DNA of 64,000 nt from Cryobacterium breve (GCF_027594785.1 NZ_CP075584.1:3038001-3102000); one strand, 5' to 3'; counted from the first letter of the stretch, positions 39,710-50,496 are shown. Translations and numbers: made by a program. Notes: a model not told the origin generated them from the letters alone.

Positions 39710-41041
39710 ATGAGCACTTCCGTCACGCGCATCCTCAGGTCTTCGGTCTTACCCTTCATCGTTCTGATCCTTGTTTCCTTCGGATTCGTCACCGTGCACG
39801 CAACGGCTCATGGCCCGATCTCTCCTTTTGACGAGTACGTCTACCTGGACTACCTGGCGAAGGTCCCGACAGAGGGCCTGGTGCGGTCGGGCGAGGAGAC
39901 CGGGGACGTGGCGCGGAATGCCATCAGCTGTCGCGGCGTCCTGAACTACGGTGCGTATGGGGAGGGCTGCAATACCGGGACTCACCAGGACGACAAGAAA
40001 TATCCGTACGACGGCGGGACGGGCGCCGATATCTACACCCCGCTCTATTTCGCGGCCACCTGGGTGGCAGCTCAGCCCCTGACCTGGTTCGGGGTCGATC
40101 TGCTCGACGCGGGGCGCCTCGTCGGCGGCCTCTGGCTTGCTCTCGGACTCAGCCTGACGTACGCGCTTCTCCGCCTCCTGAGGGTGGACAAGGCGATAGC
40201 CCTCGGTCTCTCACTCAGCGTGATCGCCACGCCTGTGGTCCTGTGGGCGACAACATATTTGAGTACCGATGCTCCGACTCTGGCCGTCGCGGCGGCCGTC
40301 GGGTGCGTAGCGGTTCTGGTTGCGCGGCGGCGCATTCACGTTGCGTGGCTGCCCGCGATCAGCGCGGTCGCGGTTCTTTTCAAGGTTCAGAATCTTGCGG
40401 CAGTGGGGGCCGCGGTCGTCGGCGTCGTGGCCTGGACGTTCATGGAGGCGCATCGTTCCGAACGCGGGGGTTCACGACACCCGGTCGTGGTGCGGTCCCT
40501 GGTGGACCGCCGGACAATCGCCGCCGTCGTCGCCCTCATCGCGGGCGTCGGCGCCCAGGCCGCCTGGCTGGTCTTCCGAGTCCTGGCGACCCCGGCGAAC
40601 GCGAAATCTGCGGTCGTCGACTCCGTACGTCAGCCGCTCTCACTCACCTCCCTGGTCACGGAAGCCTTCAGATTCCTGAGGTCCATCGGATCCACGGATG
40701 CTGTCGCAAACGTCCTCGGGGTGCTCACGGGGAATCTGCTCACGATCCTCGTGATCGCTGCGCTGATCGGTATCCTGATCGACTGGAGGTCGCGCCCTGT
40801 GGCGCACACCAGCGTCGCACTGGCGGTCTTGCTCGCCGCGCTGGCAATGGGGCCGGCGTTGTCGCTCGCTGTGCGCGCGAGTGTCGGGTTCTACTTCCCG
40901 CTGCCGGCTCGGTACGGTCTCGTCCTGGTCCCTGGATTTCTCGCGGCCCTTGGACTGTACTTCTATCGGTTCTCCAGGTTCGGGCGGTCCGCCGTTCTGG
41001 GACTGGGCAGCCTCGCCGCTCTGGCTGCCCTGCTGATGTGA
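39710..41041 (+). CDS. Polytopic membrane protein, GT-C glycosyltransferase-like
   Basis: The 443-residue protein has about ten membrane helices and a large first extracytoplasmic loop with ISPFDEYVYLDYLAKVP, an acidic loop pattern typical of GT-C polyprenyl-phosphate-sugar glycosyltransferases. It has GGTGADIYTPLYFAAT in the same loop. The exact family is not recognised. The start is decided by the leaderless -10 at 39697; in-frame TTG 39701 overlaps that element. It is convergent with the DUF2304 gene. Confidence 0.72.
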   Translation: MSTSVTRILRSSVLPFIVLILVSFGFVTVHATAHGPISPFDEYVYLDYLAKVPTEGLVRSGEETGDVARNAISCRGVLNYGAYGEGCNTGTHQDDKKYPYDGGTGADIYTPLYFAATWVAAQPLTWFGVDLLDAGRLVGGLWLALGLSLTYALLRLLRVDKAIALGLSLSVIATPVVLWATTYLSTDAPTLAVAAAVGCVAVLVARRRIHVAWLPAISAVAVLFKVQNLAAVGAAVVGVVAWTFMEAHRSERGGSRHPVVVRSLVDRRTIAAVVALIAGVGAQAAWLVFRVLATPANAKSAVVDSVRQPLSLTSLVTEAFRFLRSIGSTDAVANVLGVLTGNLLTILVIAALIGILIDWRSRPVAHTSVALAVLLAALAMGPALSLAVRASVGFYFPLPARYGLVLVPGFLAALGLYFYRFSRFGRSAVLGLGSLAALAALLM

Positions 41042-41080
41042 CGTCAGTTCGAAGACAGACGCCAGGGTGTCCTGGTCAGG

Positions 41081-41473
41081 TCAAACCCGCGGTTCCTGTT
41101 CGGCATTCACACCAGTGCCCGTGGCCCGCGACTCCAGATCGCGGATTCTGAGGTCCTGCAGCGCCGACATCTCGGTCAGGGTGCGAGTCTTCGTCTCGAG
41201 GTCTGTGAGCTCGACGCTGTGCTGGATGCAGACCAGGAACAGCACGGTGATGCACACGAAGAAGACGAGGTTGGAGGGAACCCCGAAGCCCAGCGAGTTC
41301 GCCGCCCAGTACAGGACGCTGGGAAAGACGCTCACGATCAGTGCCAACAGGCCGGCGATGACCCACCAGACGGCGTGCCGTTCGCGCAGGCGGCGCCGAC
41401 GGAGCATCTCGACGACGACGACGAGGGTCGCCACCGCGACAAGAATCCCGAAGAAATAGGTGGAGATGCTCAT
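41081..41473 (-). CDS. DUF2304 domain-containing membrane protein
   Basis: This is a small membrane protein of 130 residues with three to four helices. The typical DUF2304 text RHAVWWVIAGLLALIVSVFPSVL is present. A charged C-terminal helix (DLETKTRTLTEMSALQDLRIRDLE) follows. DUF2304 proteins are regularly encoded next to DPMS-type GT2 genes. Here the ATG overlaps that gene's stop by 4 bp, so they probably form a complex. Confidence 0.85.
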   Translation of the reverse strand: MSISTYFFGILVAVATLVVVVEMLRRRRLRERHAVWWVIAGLLALIVSVFPSVLYWAANSLGFGVPSNLVFFVCITVLFLVCIQHSVELTDLETKTRTLTEMSALQDLRIRDLESRATGTGVNAEQEPRV

Positions 41474-42226
41474 GCGGGGCGGGCTTTCGGTTCGAGGGAA
41501 TATGACGGGCGGATCAGGGCGAAACACAGGGCGACGAAGGCGCGCCCGAGGTAGGCGGCACTGCGGATCGGGTTGTGCGACGGCTGGCCGCCGGCCCGTT
41601 CTCGCATCGACACGGGCACTTGAACGATGGTGCAGCCGGCACGAGCCGCTATGACGAGGGCCTCGATCGTGTCGCCGAGGTATTCTGCGGGGTAGTGCGA
41701 GGCGAAGAGCCGGACGGCGCGAGGCCCCGTGGCCTTGAAGCCGGACGTCGTGTCCGTCAGCGTCGTCCGTGCGGTGCGGCTCAGGATGGCGGCAAGGAAT
41801 CGCATCGCCCAGCGGCGGGGACCGCTTGCCGAGTAGTCGCCGGTTCCGGCGAACCGGGCGCCGATCACCAGGTCGGCCGAGTCGAGCTGTTCGAGAAGGG
41901 AGAGTACGTTCGCCGGGTCGTGCTGGCCATCGGAGTCAATCTGAACGACGTTCTCCCAGCCGTGATCGATTGCGTACTTGAAGCCGAGTCGCATCGCGCC
42001 GCCTACTCCGAGGTTCACCGGGGGGCTCTGCTACGGTCGCGCCCGCCGCCCGGGCGACGGCGGTCGTTTCGTCGCTGGACCCGTCGTTCACAACAAGGAT
42101 GTGAACGCCGGGAAGTGTCGCGTAGACCTCCCTGACCACATCTCCGACGGCTTCTTCCTCATTGAATGCGGGCATGACGATGAGCGTGCGCCCCAGAATC
42201 GAAGGCATATTTTCTGCGCGGATCAT
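41470..42226 (-). pseudogene. DPMS-like GT2 polyprenyl-phosphate glycosyltransferase (frame broken by one inserted base)
   Basis: It probably makes a polyprenyl-phosphate sugar donor used by GT-C enzymes. LIVMPAFNEEEAVGDVV, ILVVNDGSSDET, LGVGGAMRLGFKYA and VVQIDSDGQHDP are the DPMS motifs. The six-base run at 42020-42025 has one base too many; corrected, the join is AEPPVNLGVGGAM. The length is then about 251 residues. ATG 42226 follows AAGGGG and overlaps the TGA of the upstream GT2 gene. Confidence 0.87.
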
Positions 42227-43202
42227 AGGGGCCCCTTGGAATTGTTGTATGCAATAGGTGCGGAGCCTGGGTGTTGCCCGACCGATGACGTGTCGAAGCA
42301 ACAGGGCGGTGCCGTTCCTGTCTCCGGCCCCGATCGACGACGGCAGGCGGGTCAGCGCGTTGAGACGCGACGACAGGTGACGCCTGGCGATGCGTGCGGC
42401 TTTCGACCAGTGGAGTGCGGTCATCCGTTGTGCGCACTCCGCGAAGAAGCCGCTCTCTTCAAGAAAACGCGAACCGTCGTTGGCCTTCCACGAGGAGACG
42501 CTCCCCAAGTGGCGTCGGTACTGGAAACTGGGCACGTCATCAAGCACGAGCCTGCCCCCGGTCGCCACGATGTCGATCATCAATGCCAGGTCCAGCGCGA
42601 CGTCGAGGTCGGTGCGAAACCCGTGTCGTCTGAGACGGGCCGTGCGCCAGGCGATGGATGGGAAGTAGGTCCAGGCGCCGGCAAGCAGGCTCGCAGCGAG
42701 CGGTTCACCGGAGAGCGCGGTGGCCCCGGCGACGTTCGGGCGATACCAACCCTTGACCCGGTCTGCGAGCGGCAACGTGTCGTGACCCGACGCGTCCATG
42801 ACGCTCACGCCCGGCTGCACGAAATCGGCGTCGGGAAAATCGTCCAGGAGCCTGGTGGATTCTCGAGACATAGTTGGGTCGAAGGAGATCGTCACATCCG
42901 ACGATGGTCGTGAATTCGGCCGTGGCGAGTTCGGTGCACTTCCGGAAGTTGCCGCTCACACCCAGGTTCACCTCGTTCCGGATGTAGGTGATGCGCGGCT
43001 CGTCAAGCCCGATCACCCATTCGCCCGGTCCGGTTTCTGGGTAGAGGTCGTCGATCACCACGAGTCTCCACCGTGGGTCGTCCTGGTCGAGAACGCTTTG
43101 CACCGCGAGACGGAACAAGGCGGGATCCCCATAGAAGGGCATCATCAAGTCGAGTGTGTGCAAACCCGTCTCGGATCGATCGAGCGGGTGCATACCTGGC
43201 AT
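42223..43202 (-). pseudogene. GT2-family glycosyltransferase (frame broken by two inserted bases)
   Basis: The N-terminal GT-A core reads LDLMMPFYGDPALFRLAVQSVL, LVVIDDLYPE and NLGVSGNFRKCTELA, then the metal site TIVGCDD. An extra base at 42848-42854 and another at 42263-42269 (both GAGCCTG on the plus strand) disrupt it. As given, the frame runs straight into the next gene. Correcting the second site instead yields ...APIAYNNSKGPL and a TGA at 42223-42225, overlapping the next ATG. Corrected length is about 325 residues. ATG 43193 is an alternative start. Confidence 0.8.
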
Positions 43203-43329
43203 TCTGACTAGACTCTCTAACGGCTTCGATATTTGCCGGTGACCCACGCTCTCGTGCCACCGGGGCAGTTCCTCAGACAGTCTAGTCAGGCCGTGGACGC
43301 TGCCGGGGCAGCTGGAAAAGAGGAAGCGG

Positions 43330-44664
43330 ATGAAAGACGCGCACACCAGTGTCGCTCAAGCGAAGCGTGGTCCGTCGGTCCTCTGGGTGCTGGCGGCGAC
43401 CGGGCTCTCGGGTGCCAGCGGCTTTCTCGTCATGGCTCTCGTCGGCAAGACGCTCGGCACGACCGACTACGCGGTCTTCGGCGTGTTCTGGTCAGGACTG
43501 TTCCTCTTCGTTGGCGTGCTCTTCGGAATCCAACAGGAAACCACCCGCGCGACCGCTGCGGATCTCCATCAGGCGACTCCCGGCCGGGTGCAGCGCAGCT
43601 CCCTCTGGGTGTTCGCCGGCGCTGCGGCAGTCGTCGTCTGCGTCGTCGTCTTCCTGTCGGGATTGTGGTGGGCCCCGCTCACGCTCGGGACGGGAAACAC
43701 GGACCTCATCGTGCAGATGTCTCTCGGAGCCGCCGCGAACGCCGTCGTTGCGACCATAAGTGGCGTGCTGGCGGGTGCGCACCTGTGGCGACACCTGGCG
43801 GCCATCATCGCCATCGACGGCGTTGTACGGCTGCTCGCCGTCGTCGGCGTGCTCGCGGTCGGCGGGAACACGGCGGCCCTCGCCTGGGCGGTTGTGCTGC
43901 CCTTCCCGGTGTCGCTGGGGCTGGTCTTCCTTGCCTCGCCACGCTCGCTCATCCGCTTCTCGGCTTCGCCGCTCGGGTACGGACGCCTGATCGCGAACTC
44001 TGCCCAGACGATGCTCGCCGCCTCGGCCACGGCCATCATCATCAATGGTTTCCCGCTGGTACTCGCGTTCTTCGCGGCGCAGGGGGACAAGGCGCTGCTC
44101 GGTGCGCTCATCTTCGCCATCACGATCACCCGTGCTCCGATCCTCGTGCCCATGATGGCCCTGCAGAGCTACCTCGTCACCCGCTTCACGGGCATGACGG
44201 CCAGCCCGTGGCCGCTCATCGGGCGTGCGTTCGGAATCATCGGCGCAGTGATGCTCGTGCTCGGCCTGGGGACCTGGCTGTGGGGAACGACCGTGTTCGC
44301 TGCGATCATGGGTGCGGACTTCGCGCTGTCCACGGTCGCACTCGTTCCTTTGGTCGTCTCGTCCGGGTTCATCGGCTCGCTCTGCGTCACTGGCCCTGCC
44401 CTCCTGGCCCTGGGGCGTCATCGGAGCTATGCGTTCGGGTGGGTCATCGCATCCGTCGTTGCCGTCGCCATGCTGTTCCTGCCTGTCGGACTCGAGGCGA
44501 AGGCCGCGCTCGCCCTGTCGGTCGGTCCGGTCGCGGGCCTCATCGTGCACCTGTTCGCCCTGTGGCGCCTCTCCAGCGGCGGGCGAGCCGACGGCGGCGA
44601 AGCCGAGCCTGGGCACGTCGACTCCGCACGTCCCGAAACGGCCTCGACCGGTCCTCTCCAGTGA
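43330..44664 (+). CDS. Wzx-like polysaccharide flippase (MATE/MOP superfamily)
   Basis: It is a membrane protein of 444 residues with about 12 helices. The N-terminus WVLAATGLSGASGFLVMALVGKTLGTTDYAVFGVFWSGLFL is typical of polysaccharide translocases. It probably flips a lipid-linked oligosaccharide. GAGGAAGCGG precedes the ATG. The stop overlaps the GTG of the next gene (GTGA). It is the second export route in the window beside Wzm/Wzt. Confidence 0.83.
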   Translation: MKDAHTSVAQAKRGPSVLWVLAATGLSGASGFLVMALVGKTLGTTDYAVFGVFWSGLFLFVGVLFGIQQETTRATAADLHQATPGRVQRSSLWVFAGAAAVVVCVVVFLSGLWWAPLTLGTGNTDLIVQMSLGAAANAVVATISGVLAGAHLWRHLAAIIAIDGVVRLLAVVGVLAVGGNTAALAWAVVLPFPVSLGLVFLASPRSLIRFSASPLGYGRLIANSAQTMLAASATAIIINGFPLVLAFFAAQGDKALLGALIFAITITRAPILVPMMALQSYLVTRFTGMTASPWPLIGRAFGIIGAVMLVLGLGTWLWGTTVFAAIMGADFALSTVALVPLVVSSGFIGSLCVTGPALLALGRHRSYAFGWVIASVVAVAMLFLPVGLEAKAALALSVGPVAGLIVHLFALWRLSSGGRADGGEAEPGHVDSARPETASTGPLQ

Positions 44665-45660
44665 GTTCCTCATTGAGCGTCTCGGTAGCCCTGTGCACGT
44701 TCAATGGTTCCGCGTTCATCGAAGAGCAGCTCGTCAGCGTGCTCGAGCAGAGTGAGCCCCCCGCCGAGATCGTTGTGTCCGACGATTCCTCGAACGATTC
44801 CACACTTGCGGTCGTCAGCCGGGTGTTCGGCGACTGGCGTACCCGACACCCCGGGGTTCCGCTCGAACTGAAGATCCTGCGCAACCCCGTGGGCCTCGGT
44901 GTCGTGGCAAACTTCGAGCAGGCCCTCGGCGCCTGCACGGGCGACCTCCTGGCCCTCTGCGACCAGGACGACCGCTGGCATCCGCGTCGTCTGGAACGGA
45001 TGGCCCGTGAGTTCGAGCGCCGCCCCTCACTGACACTGCTGCACAGCGATGCACGCCTCATCGACGGCGACGGTCAGCCTCTCGGTCTCACCCTGTTCCA
45101 AACGCTCGGCGTGACGGATGCCGTCAAGCGCGTCGAGCATGGGGGCCGAGCCTTCGAGCCTGCTGCTGCGACGCAACATCGTCACCGGGGCCACGACAAT
45201 GCTCCGGCGTGACCTCTTCGAGAGGTCCCGGCCCTTCCCTGATGCCTGGGTGCACGACGAATGGCTCGCTATGACGGCCGCCATCGGCGGGGGAGTCGAT
45301 CTGCTCGATGAGGAGCTCGTCGACTACCGCCAGCACGGCGGCAACCAGATCGGCGTCACGACCCTCGATATCAACGGTCGCGCCGGACGACTGCGTGCGC
45401 CTCGCACCCTGCGCAACGAGCGCCTCCTGGCTCGCGCGGAGGCCCTCGCCGAGCGCGCGCCCCTGCTTGTGCCGGAACCCGCACCCGACGTGATCCGGGC
45501 GGTGACGGAGAAACGTGCTCATGAACAGGCGCGAAGCGTGCTCCCCGCTGCCCGGATGCTGCGGGGTGTCCCGGTGCTGCGCGAATGGTGCACCGGTCGG
45601 TACTCCCGATTCGGGCGGGGTGCCCAGGACGTCTTGCGAGACCTCGTCCAGCCGGTCTGA
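44661..45660 (+). pseudogene. GT2-family glycosyltransferase (frame broken by one inserted base)
   Basis: The GT-A core reads VSVALCTFNGSAFIEEQLVSVLEQ, IVVSDDSSNDST, NFEQALGACTGDLLALCDQDDRW (QDD) and LLHSDARLIDGDG. GAGCCTG at 45156-45162 has one extra base. Removed, the text is GRAFELLLRRNIVTGATTMLRR, the usual continuation in RgpB/rhamnosyltransferase-like enzymes. Corrected length is about 332 residues. The GTG start overlaps the flippase stop, so the two are coupled. Confidence 0.87.
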
Positions 45661-45783
45661 GGTCGTGGCGTCCGACGGAATTCGTCTACTCTGATTGCAC
45701 GGGCGACGGAACTCGGCGGGGACAGGCCGAATGTCGCGGCCTCGCGCCGTGTTGAACCCCGAACGAGCTATGGAGGACTCCCG

Positions 45784-47814
45784 GTGCGAAAAGAGCGAGC
45801 GTACGTCGCTGGCCACTCGGGGGCGCGTGGCCTCGGCAGCCGGTTTCGAAGTGCAACCGTGCCCGCCGGCGATGGCCTGCCGCGGATGCGGGTCTTGCTC
45901 GCCTTCCCAGCCCTCCTGCTGCTCGTCGGCATCGTCCTTGTCGCGTTCGATGTGAGCGGCACCTCCTCGGGAGTTTTCCACAGCCAGATCGCCTACGGCA
46001 AGGACCCCGCCCTGGTCCTGGGCACACCGCAGGCCACCCGCTCGGACGAATGGAACGTGCAAACCGTCTGGGCGATCGCGGCGGTCCAGCAGGGGTTGCC
46101 CACGATCAATGAGAGTTTCCCCGGCGGCATGGACACGACGTTGCCGCAGGACCTGCCCAGGATCGACTGGACTGTCGCCTTCCGGCCACACCTCTGGGGC
46201 TTCATGCTCCTGGACATCGGCCGCGCGATCGCGTTCAAGTGGTGGCTCCCTGGCCTGGCCCTCGCGGCCGCAGCCTATGTCTTCGTGGTCACCGTGCTGC
46301 CCAGGAGGCCTCTTGTCGCGGGCCTTCTTGCCGTCGGGTTCCTGTTCAGCCCGTTCTTCCAATGGTGGTACCTGACGACGACTCTCTATCCGGCGGTGTG
46401 GGCACTGACCACGATGACCGCTCTGGTCTGGGCGTTCAAACGAGATTCCCGTCGGTCGCGCTGGGCGTGGGCGGCGGTGGTCGCCTACATCACGGTCATG
46501 ATGGCGACGGGTATCTACGTACCGTTCATCGTGCCGGCGGTGCTCGTCGTGATTTTCTTCGCAGTGGGTCTCCTGCTGGAGCAACGAGGGCTCGGAAACC
46601 GGTGGCGGTCGACGTTGGCCAGGACGGTTCCGGTTCTCAGCGCGGGCGTTGCGGCTTCGATGGTCACGGGAGTCTGGCTCCTCACGAAGATCACAACCGT
46701 CGAGGCCTTTCTCGGCACGGCCTATCCCGGACACAGATCGACGCCCACGGGCGGCAACGATGTGCTGAGCTTCGTGTCCGCCATCGGTTCTTCCTTCACT
46801 CAGGCGCTCAACGCGCAGCGCCCGGGGCTGTTGGGCCCGAACTCGTCTGAGGCGTCCACCTTCTTCTACATCGGAATCTTCCTGATCCCCGTCGTGGGCT
46901 GGATCGTCGTGCGCCAGGCGCGACGACGCAAGTCACTGCCGTGGGTTCTCATCGGCCTCACGGGCGTTGTGCTGCTGCTGCTGGCCTACATGTACGTTCC
47001 CGGCTGGGATACTCTCGCCCGGATCCTGCTCCTGGACCTGACCACGGGAACCCGGGTACGCATCGGCATGGGGCTCGCTTCCCTGGGACTGCTCGCCTAC
47101 ACGATCCGCTACCTGGATGACAATGCCGTTCGCGCGAGCCGCTGGGTGGTTGGCCTGAGCGCCGGCCTTTTCGCCCTGTCACAGGCCGCGATCGGTTATG
47201 TGGCCGTGCGCAACCTGCCCATGATGATTCAGGCGGTACAACTCTGGTGGCTCTGGGCGCTCATTTCGGCGGCCGCAATCTACCTGGCCGGACGTCGTCG
47301 TCCTCTTCTCGCGGCGATCGCCTTCTTCATCGTCACCGTGGCCGGTTCCGGTCTGACGAATCCGCTGTACCGGGGCGTACTCGACCTGCGAGAGACGGCG
47401 GTCTCGCACGGCGTCATTGTCACCGATGGCGCCGCGCCGAAGACCTGGGTCGGCGTAGGCGGGGGGCTGACGACGGCGGTCCTGCTCGAATCGGGAGTGC
47501 GGGCATACAACGGTTTCCAGGGAGCACCGTCACGGATTGTCTGGGACGCGATCGACCCTGGTGGAGCCTTCGCCGACCAGTGGAACCGGCTTGCCGGCGT
47601 GAACTGGAAAGCAGGGGCCGGCGAGCCGACGGTATCCAACCCCGCCGCGGACCAGATCATGGTCACGTTCGATGGGTGTTCCTCGTTCGCCCAGGCGAAC
47701 GTGGGGTACGTTCTTGCCGACGACCACAGCCTGGACCTCAGCTGCCTTCGTGCGATCGAGAGCTTCGATCTTCCGAAGGCCAGCCTGACGATCTACGAAG
47801 TGATTGCCCGCTGA
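45784..47814 (+). CDS. Large polytopic membrane protein of the polysaccharide cluster
   Basis: The 676-residue protein has about 12-13 membrane helices. Its N-terminal extracytoplasmic loop has LGTPQATRSDEWNVQTVWA, and its C-terminal soluble domain of about 140 residues ends in LTIYEV. The layout resembles the YfhO/GT-C class of membrane glycosyltransferases, but I cannot assign a named family. GTG 45784 follows GGAGG. The 123 bp upstream contain a possible -10 (TACTCT) and nothing else. It ends 3 bp before the convergent gene at 47818. Confidence 0.78.
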   Translation: MRKERAYVAGHSGARGLGSRFRSATVPAGDGLPRMRVLLAFPALLLLVGIVLVAFDVSGTSSGVFHSQIAYGKDPALVLGTPQATRSDEWNVQTVWAIAAVQQGLPTINESFPGGMDTTLPQDLPRIDWTVAFRPHLWGFMLLDIGRAIAFKWWLPGLALAAAAYVFVVTVLPRRPLVAGLLAVGFLFSPFFQWWYLTTTLYPAVWALTTMTALVWAFKRDSRRSRWAWAAVVAYITVMMATGIYVPFIVPAVLVVIFFAVGLLLEQRGLGNRWRSTLARTVPVLSAGVAASMVTGVWLLTKITTVEAFLGTAYPGHRSTPTGGNDVLSFVSAIGSSFTQALNAQRPGLLGPNSSEASTFFYIGIFLIPVVGWIVVRQARRRKSLPWVLIGLTGVVLLLLAYMYVPGWDTLARILLLDLTTGTRVRIGMGLASLGLLAYTIRYLDDNAVRASRWVVGLSAGLFALSQAAIGYVAVRNLPMMIQAVQLWWLWALISAAAIYLAGRRRPLLAAIAFFIVTVAGSGLTNPLYRGVLDLRETAVSHGVIVTDGAAPKTWVGVGGGLTTAVLLESGVRAYNGFQGAPSRIVWDAIDPGGAFADQWNRLAGVNWKAGAGEPTVSNPAADQIMVTFDGCSSFAQANVGYVLADDHSLDLSCLRAIESFDLPKASLTIYEVIAR

Positions 47815-47817
47815 GAG

Positions 47818-49122
47818 TCAGTCGTCTTCGGGTGGGCGGGGCCTGGGCGGCAGGGCGCTCCTCCAACTCTTGCCCTGGGCCGCCGTGAGGGCACAGATCA
47901 GGAGCAGCAGCCAGCCGGCCTCGACCAGGACGGTGCTTTCTGCGAGGCTCGTGACGATCAGGACCACGAGGACGAGCGGCGCCCACGCGTAGACGAAGGT
48001 GCGTTTGTTGGAGGCGAGCACCCAGGACCGCCAGAAGGCGAGCACGACGAGGATCAGGAAGCTCAGGAAGCCGATCAGTCCGAGCTGGAAGTACACGTCG
48101 AGGAAGGCGTTCAGTCCGGTTTCGTAGTGGCGGCGGGTGCTGAAGTCGAGCCAGCCGTACGGGGTCGCCGTGCCTGGCCACAGGCCGGACCAGCCCCAAC
48201 CCTCGAGCGGATGCAGGCCGACGAGGCGCCACATCTCCCGCCACAGGGTGGCGCGCACACCGAACTCGCTGCGGGCGTTGAGCGCTTCGACGATGGCCCC
48301 GCGGGTGAGGAACGCCACGATGCCTGCGACGACGGTCACGCCCAGGAGGGCGAACTGCAGCAGCCGGCGGCGCGGCTGGGGGGTGTTGCGCAGCCAGGTC
48401 AGGGCGAGTCCGGCGAGGCCGACGAAGACCGCGACGACGAAAATGACCGGGGACCCGGTGAGCAGGAGGCAGACGGTCGCCCCGATCAGTGAGACGATTC
48501 CCACCCCGCGCCGCACGGACCGGGTCCGCAGCTCGATGACGAACGTGATGCCCGCGATGAGGGCCGCGAACCCCAGCGCGTTGCGGGAACCGAAGATCCC
48601 CTGGATCGGGCCGAGTTCGTCGAGGTGCCCCTGGATGTCGAGGAACCGGATCGGCGTATCGAGCAGCAGGCCGGCGACGACCTCGAGGGCGAGGGAGGTC
48701 GCGAGCAGCAGCCGGAGCACGTCGCCGGTCGCCCGGACAATCTGGATCATGTTGCGCGCGAGCACGATGTACAGCGCGAGGAAGGCGAAGGCGAGCTGGT
48801 AGACGAGCCCGATCGCCGTCGCGAACGGGTACCCGGTCCAGAGCAGGGACAGGGCGCACCAGCCGAGGAACACCAGGATCGAGATCGGCAGCAGGCCGTG
48901 CCATTCGATCTGCTTCCTCCGGGCGACGAGCGAGAACGCGGCGAGCACCACGAGCCCGCCGAGCACGCCGATCACGCCGGGCCAGCCGATCAGTCCGCGC
49001 AGGAAGACGGCGCCGAACGCCGTCGCGATCGTCGCCCGGGTCAGGGCCGTGGCGAAGTGCGGGCCCCGGAAGAGCCGCATGAGTGCCCTCGGTAGTTCGG
49101 GGGAGTGCTCGCGGGAGTTCAT
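47818..49122 (-). CDS. O-antigen ligase/polymerase-like membrane protein (Wzy/WaaL superfamily), copy 1
   Basis: The 434-residue protein has about 11 helices. Its long extracytoplasmic loop has ARSEFGVRATLWREMWRLVGLHPLEGWGWSG and a following GLNAFLDVYFQLGLIGFLSFL. Both are typical of the Wzy_C/O-antigen ligase family (PF04932). In Gram-positive bacteria such proteins polymerise or transfer lipid-linked glycan outside the cell. It lies 68 bp after its paralogue at 49191 on the same strand. Confidence 0.88.
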   Translation of the reverse strand: MNSREHSPELPRALMRLFRGPHFATALTRATIATAFGAVFLRGLIGWPGVIGVLGGLVVLAAFSLVARRKQIEWHGLLPISILVFLGWCALSLLWTGYPFATAIGLVYQLAFAFLALYIVLARNMIQIVRATGDVLRLLLATSLALEVVAGLLLDTPIRFLDIQGHLDELGPIQGIFGSRNALGFAALIAGITFVIELRTRSVRRGVGIVSLIGATVCLLLTGSPVIFVVAVFVGLAGLALTWLRNTPQPRRRLLQFALLGVTVVAGIVAFLTRGAIVEALNARSEFGVRATLWREMWRLVGLHPLEGWGWSGLWPGTATPYGWLDFSTRRHYETGLNAFLDVYFQLGLIGFLSFLILVVLAFWRSWVLASNKRTFVYAWAPLVLVVLIVTSLAESTVLVEAGWLLLLICALTAAQGKSWRSALPPRPRPPEDD

Positions 49123-49190
49123 GGGCTTCCTAGGCTACCCGCAGGCATCCGCCCGGCCCGGTTCTGCTTGTTCGGCGGCCACCCGGATGC

Positions 49191-50496
49191 CTAGGGCATC
49201 GGCCGGTTCAGCGCCTGCTGTCTCTTCGTGGTGACGCTGACGAGCACGAGGAGCACCCAGCCGTATTCGATGAGCAGGCGGCTCTCGGCGAAGCTCTGCG
49301 CGATGAGCGCGGCCATCAGGAGCAGCGGGAGCAGGGCGGAGACGGTGTACGGGGCGGTGTCGGAGACGGTCGTGCGCGGGCGGTCGACCGCGAGGAACCA
49401 GGACCGCCAGAGGGCGCCGGCGACGATCGCGAGGAAGGCGAGGAGGCCGATCACGCCGACCTGGAGCCAGACGTCCAGCCAGGCGTTGTGCGCCTGCAGG
49501 TAGACGACGCCCTTGCGGCTCGCGAGGCCCGCGAACGGTTCGGCCCACGGCACCCAATAGCTGACCCAGCCCCAGCCGAATGCCGGACGCTGCGCGGCGA
49601 GGTCGGTGACGCTCGCCCAGATGTCGAGGCGACCGGTGAGGTCCTCGCTCTTGCCGAAGAGGCTGAGCAGCCACGGCGAGAGGGTCGCGAGGGCGACCCC
49701 GCCGGCGACGATGAGAGCGGCGGCGGCGACATAGACGGGCCGGCGGCGCTGCGGTCCGCGGCGGCGGGTCCACAGAGCGAAGATCAGCACGATCGCGACG
49801 AAGCAGGCGGCGAGGGTGACCGTCGCCGAGCGGGTGAGCACCAGCACGAGCGCGGCCGTAGCGAGCCAGGCGATACCCCAGCCGCGCCGAACGGTGCGGG
49901 CCGCGAGCCTGCACCGCGAACACGATGACCGCGAGGAGTGCGACGAAGCCGAGCAGGTTGCGGTTGGCGACGATGCCCTCGATCGGTCCGCCGTCGAAGA
50001 GCAGGCCGCGGGACCAGTAGAACGCGTCCGGGATCTTCTCGCCGGGGTAGGACACCCAGAGCGGCAGCACCGGCTGTCGCACGAAGGCGCCGACGATCAC
50101 CTCGAAGAGCAGCGAGAGGGCGATCACCCAGCGCAGCGCCGCTGCGAGGGTGCGGAGCAGTTCGGCCCAGCTGAGCACGAGGGCGAGGAAGAGCGCGGCG
50201 ATCGTCGTGGCCCAGAGCACGGCGACGCCGATGGCCGAGGCGCCCGGGTAGAAGGACCAGGCGATGGACAGCGTCGTGATCACGAGGAAGACGCCGATCG
50301 AGCGCGGGAATTTCGACCACACCCAGTCCGGCTTCAGGCGCACGAGCAACACCACGCTGCCGACGAGCACCACGAGCGCAATGGCGCCGAAGCCCCACCA
50401 GCCGAGCAGGTTGCGCCAGAATTGACCGGCGAGGGCGGTGAAGAACACGAGCGTCGCAAAGGACCGGACGACGAAACGGCTCTGGACGGCTGGCAT
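49191..50496 (-). pseudogene. O-antigen ligase/polymerase-like membrane protein, copy 2 (frame broken by one inserted base)
   Basis: It has the same family and layout as the gene at 47818: LTGRLDIWASVTDLAAQRPAFGWGWVSYW, AHNAWLDVWLQVGVIGLLAFLA. GAGCCTG at 49905-49911 (plus strand) has one extra base. Corrected, it reads FAVQLAARTVRRGWGIAWL and the product is about 434 residues, exactly as long as copy 1. ATG 50496 begins just before the first helix. The two copies are tandem paralogues. Confidence 0.87.

Noticed and set aside
41470..43202. An in-frame fusion of two GT2 proteins
   Set aside because: The open frame joins them only because of an extra base at 42263-42269. Without it, the first gene stops at 42223 in an ATGA overlap, and the second has its own binding site and start.
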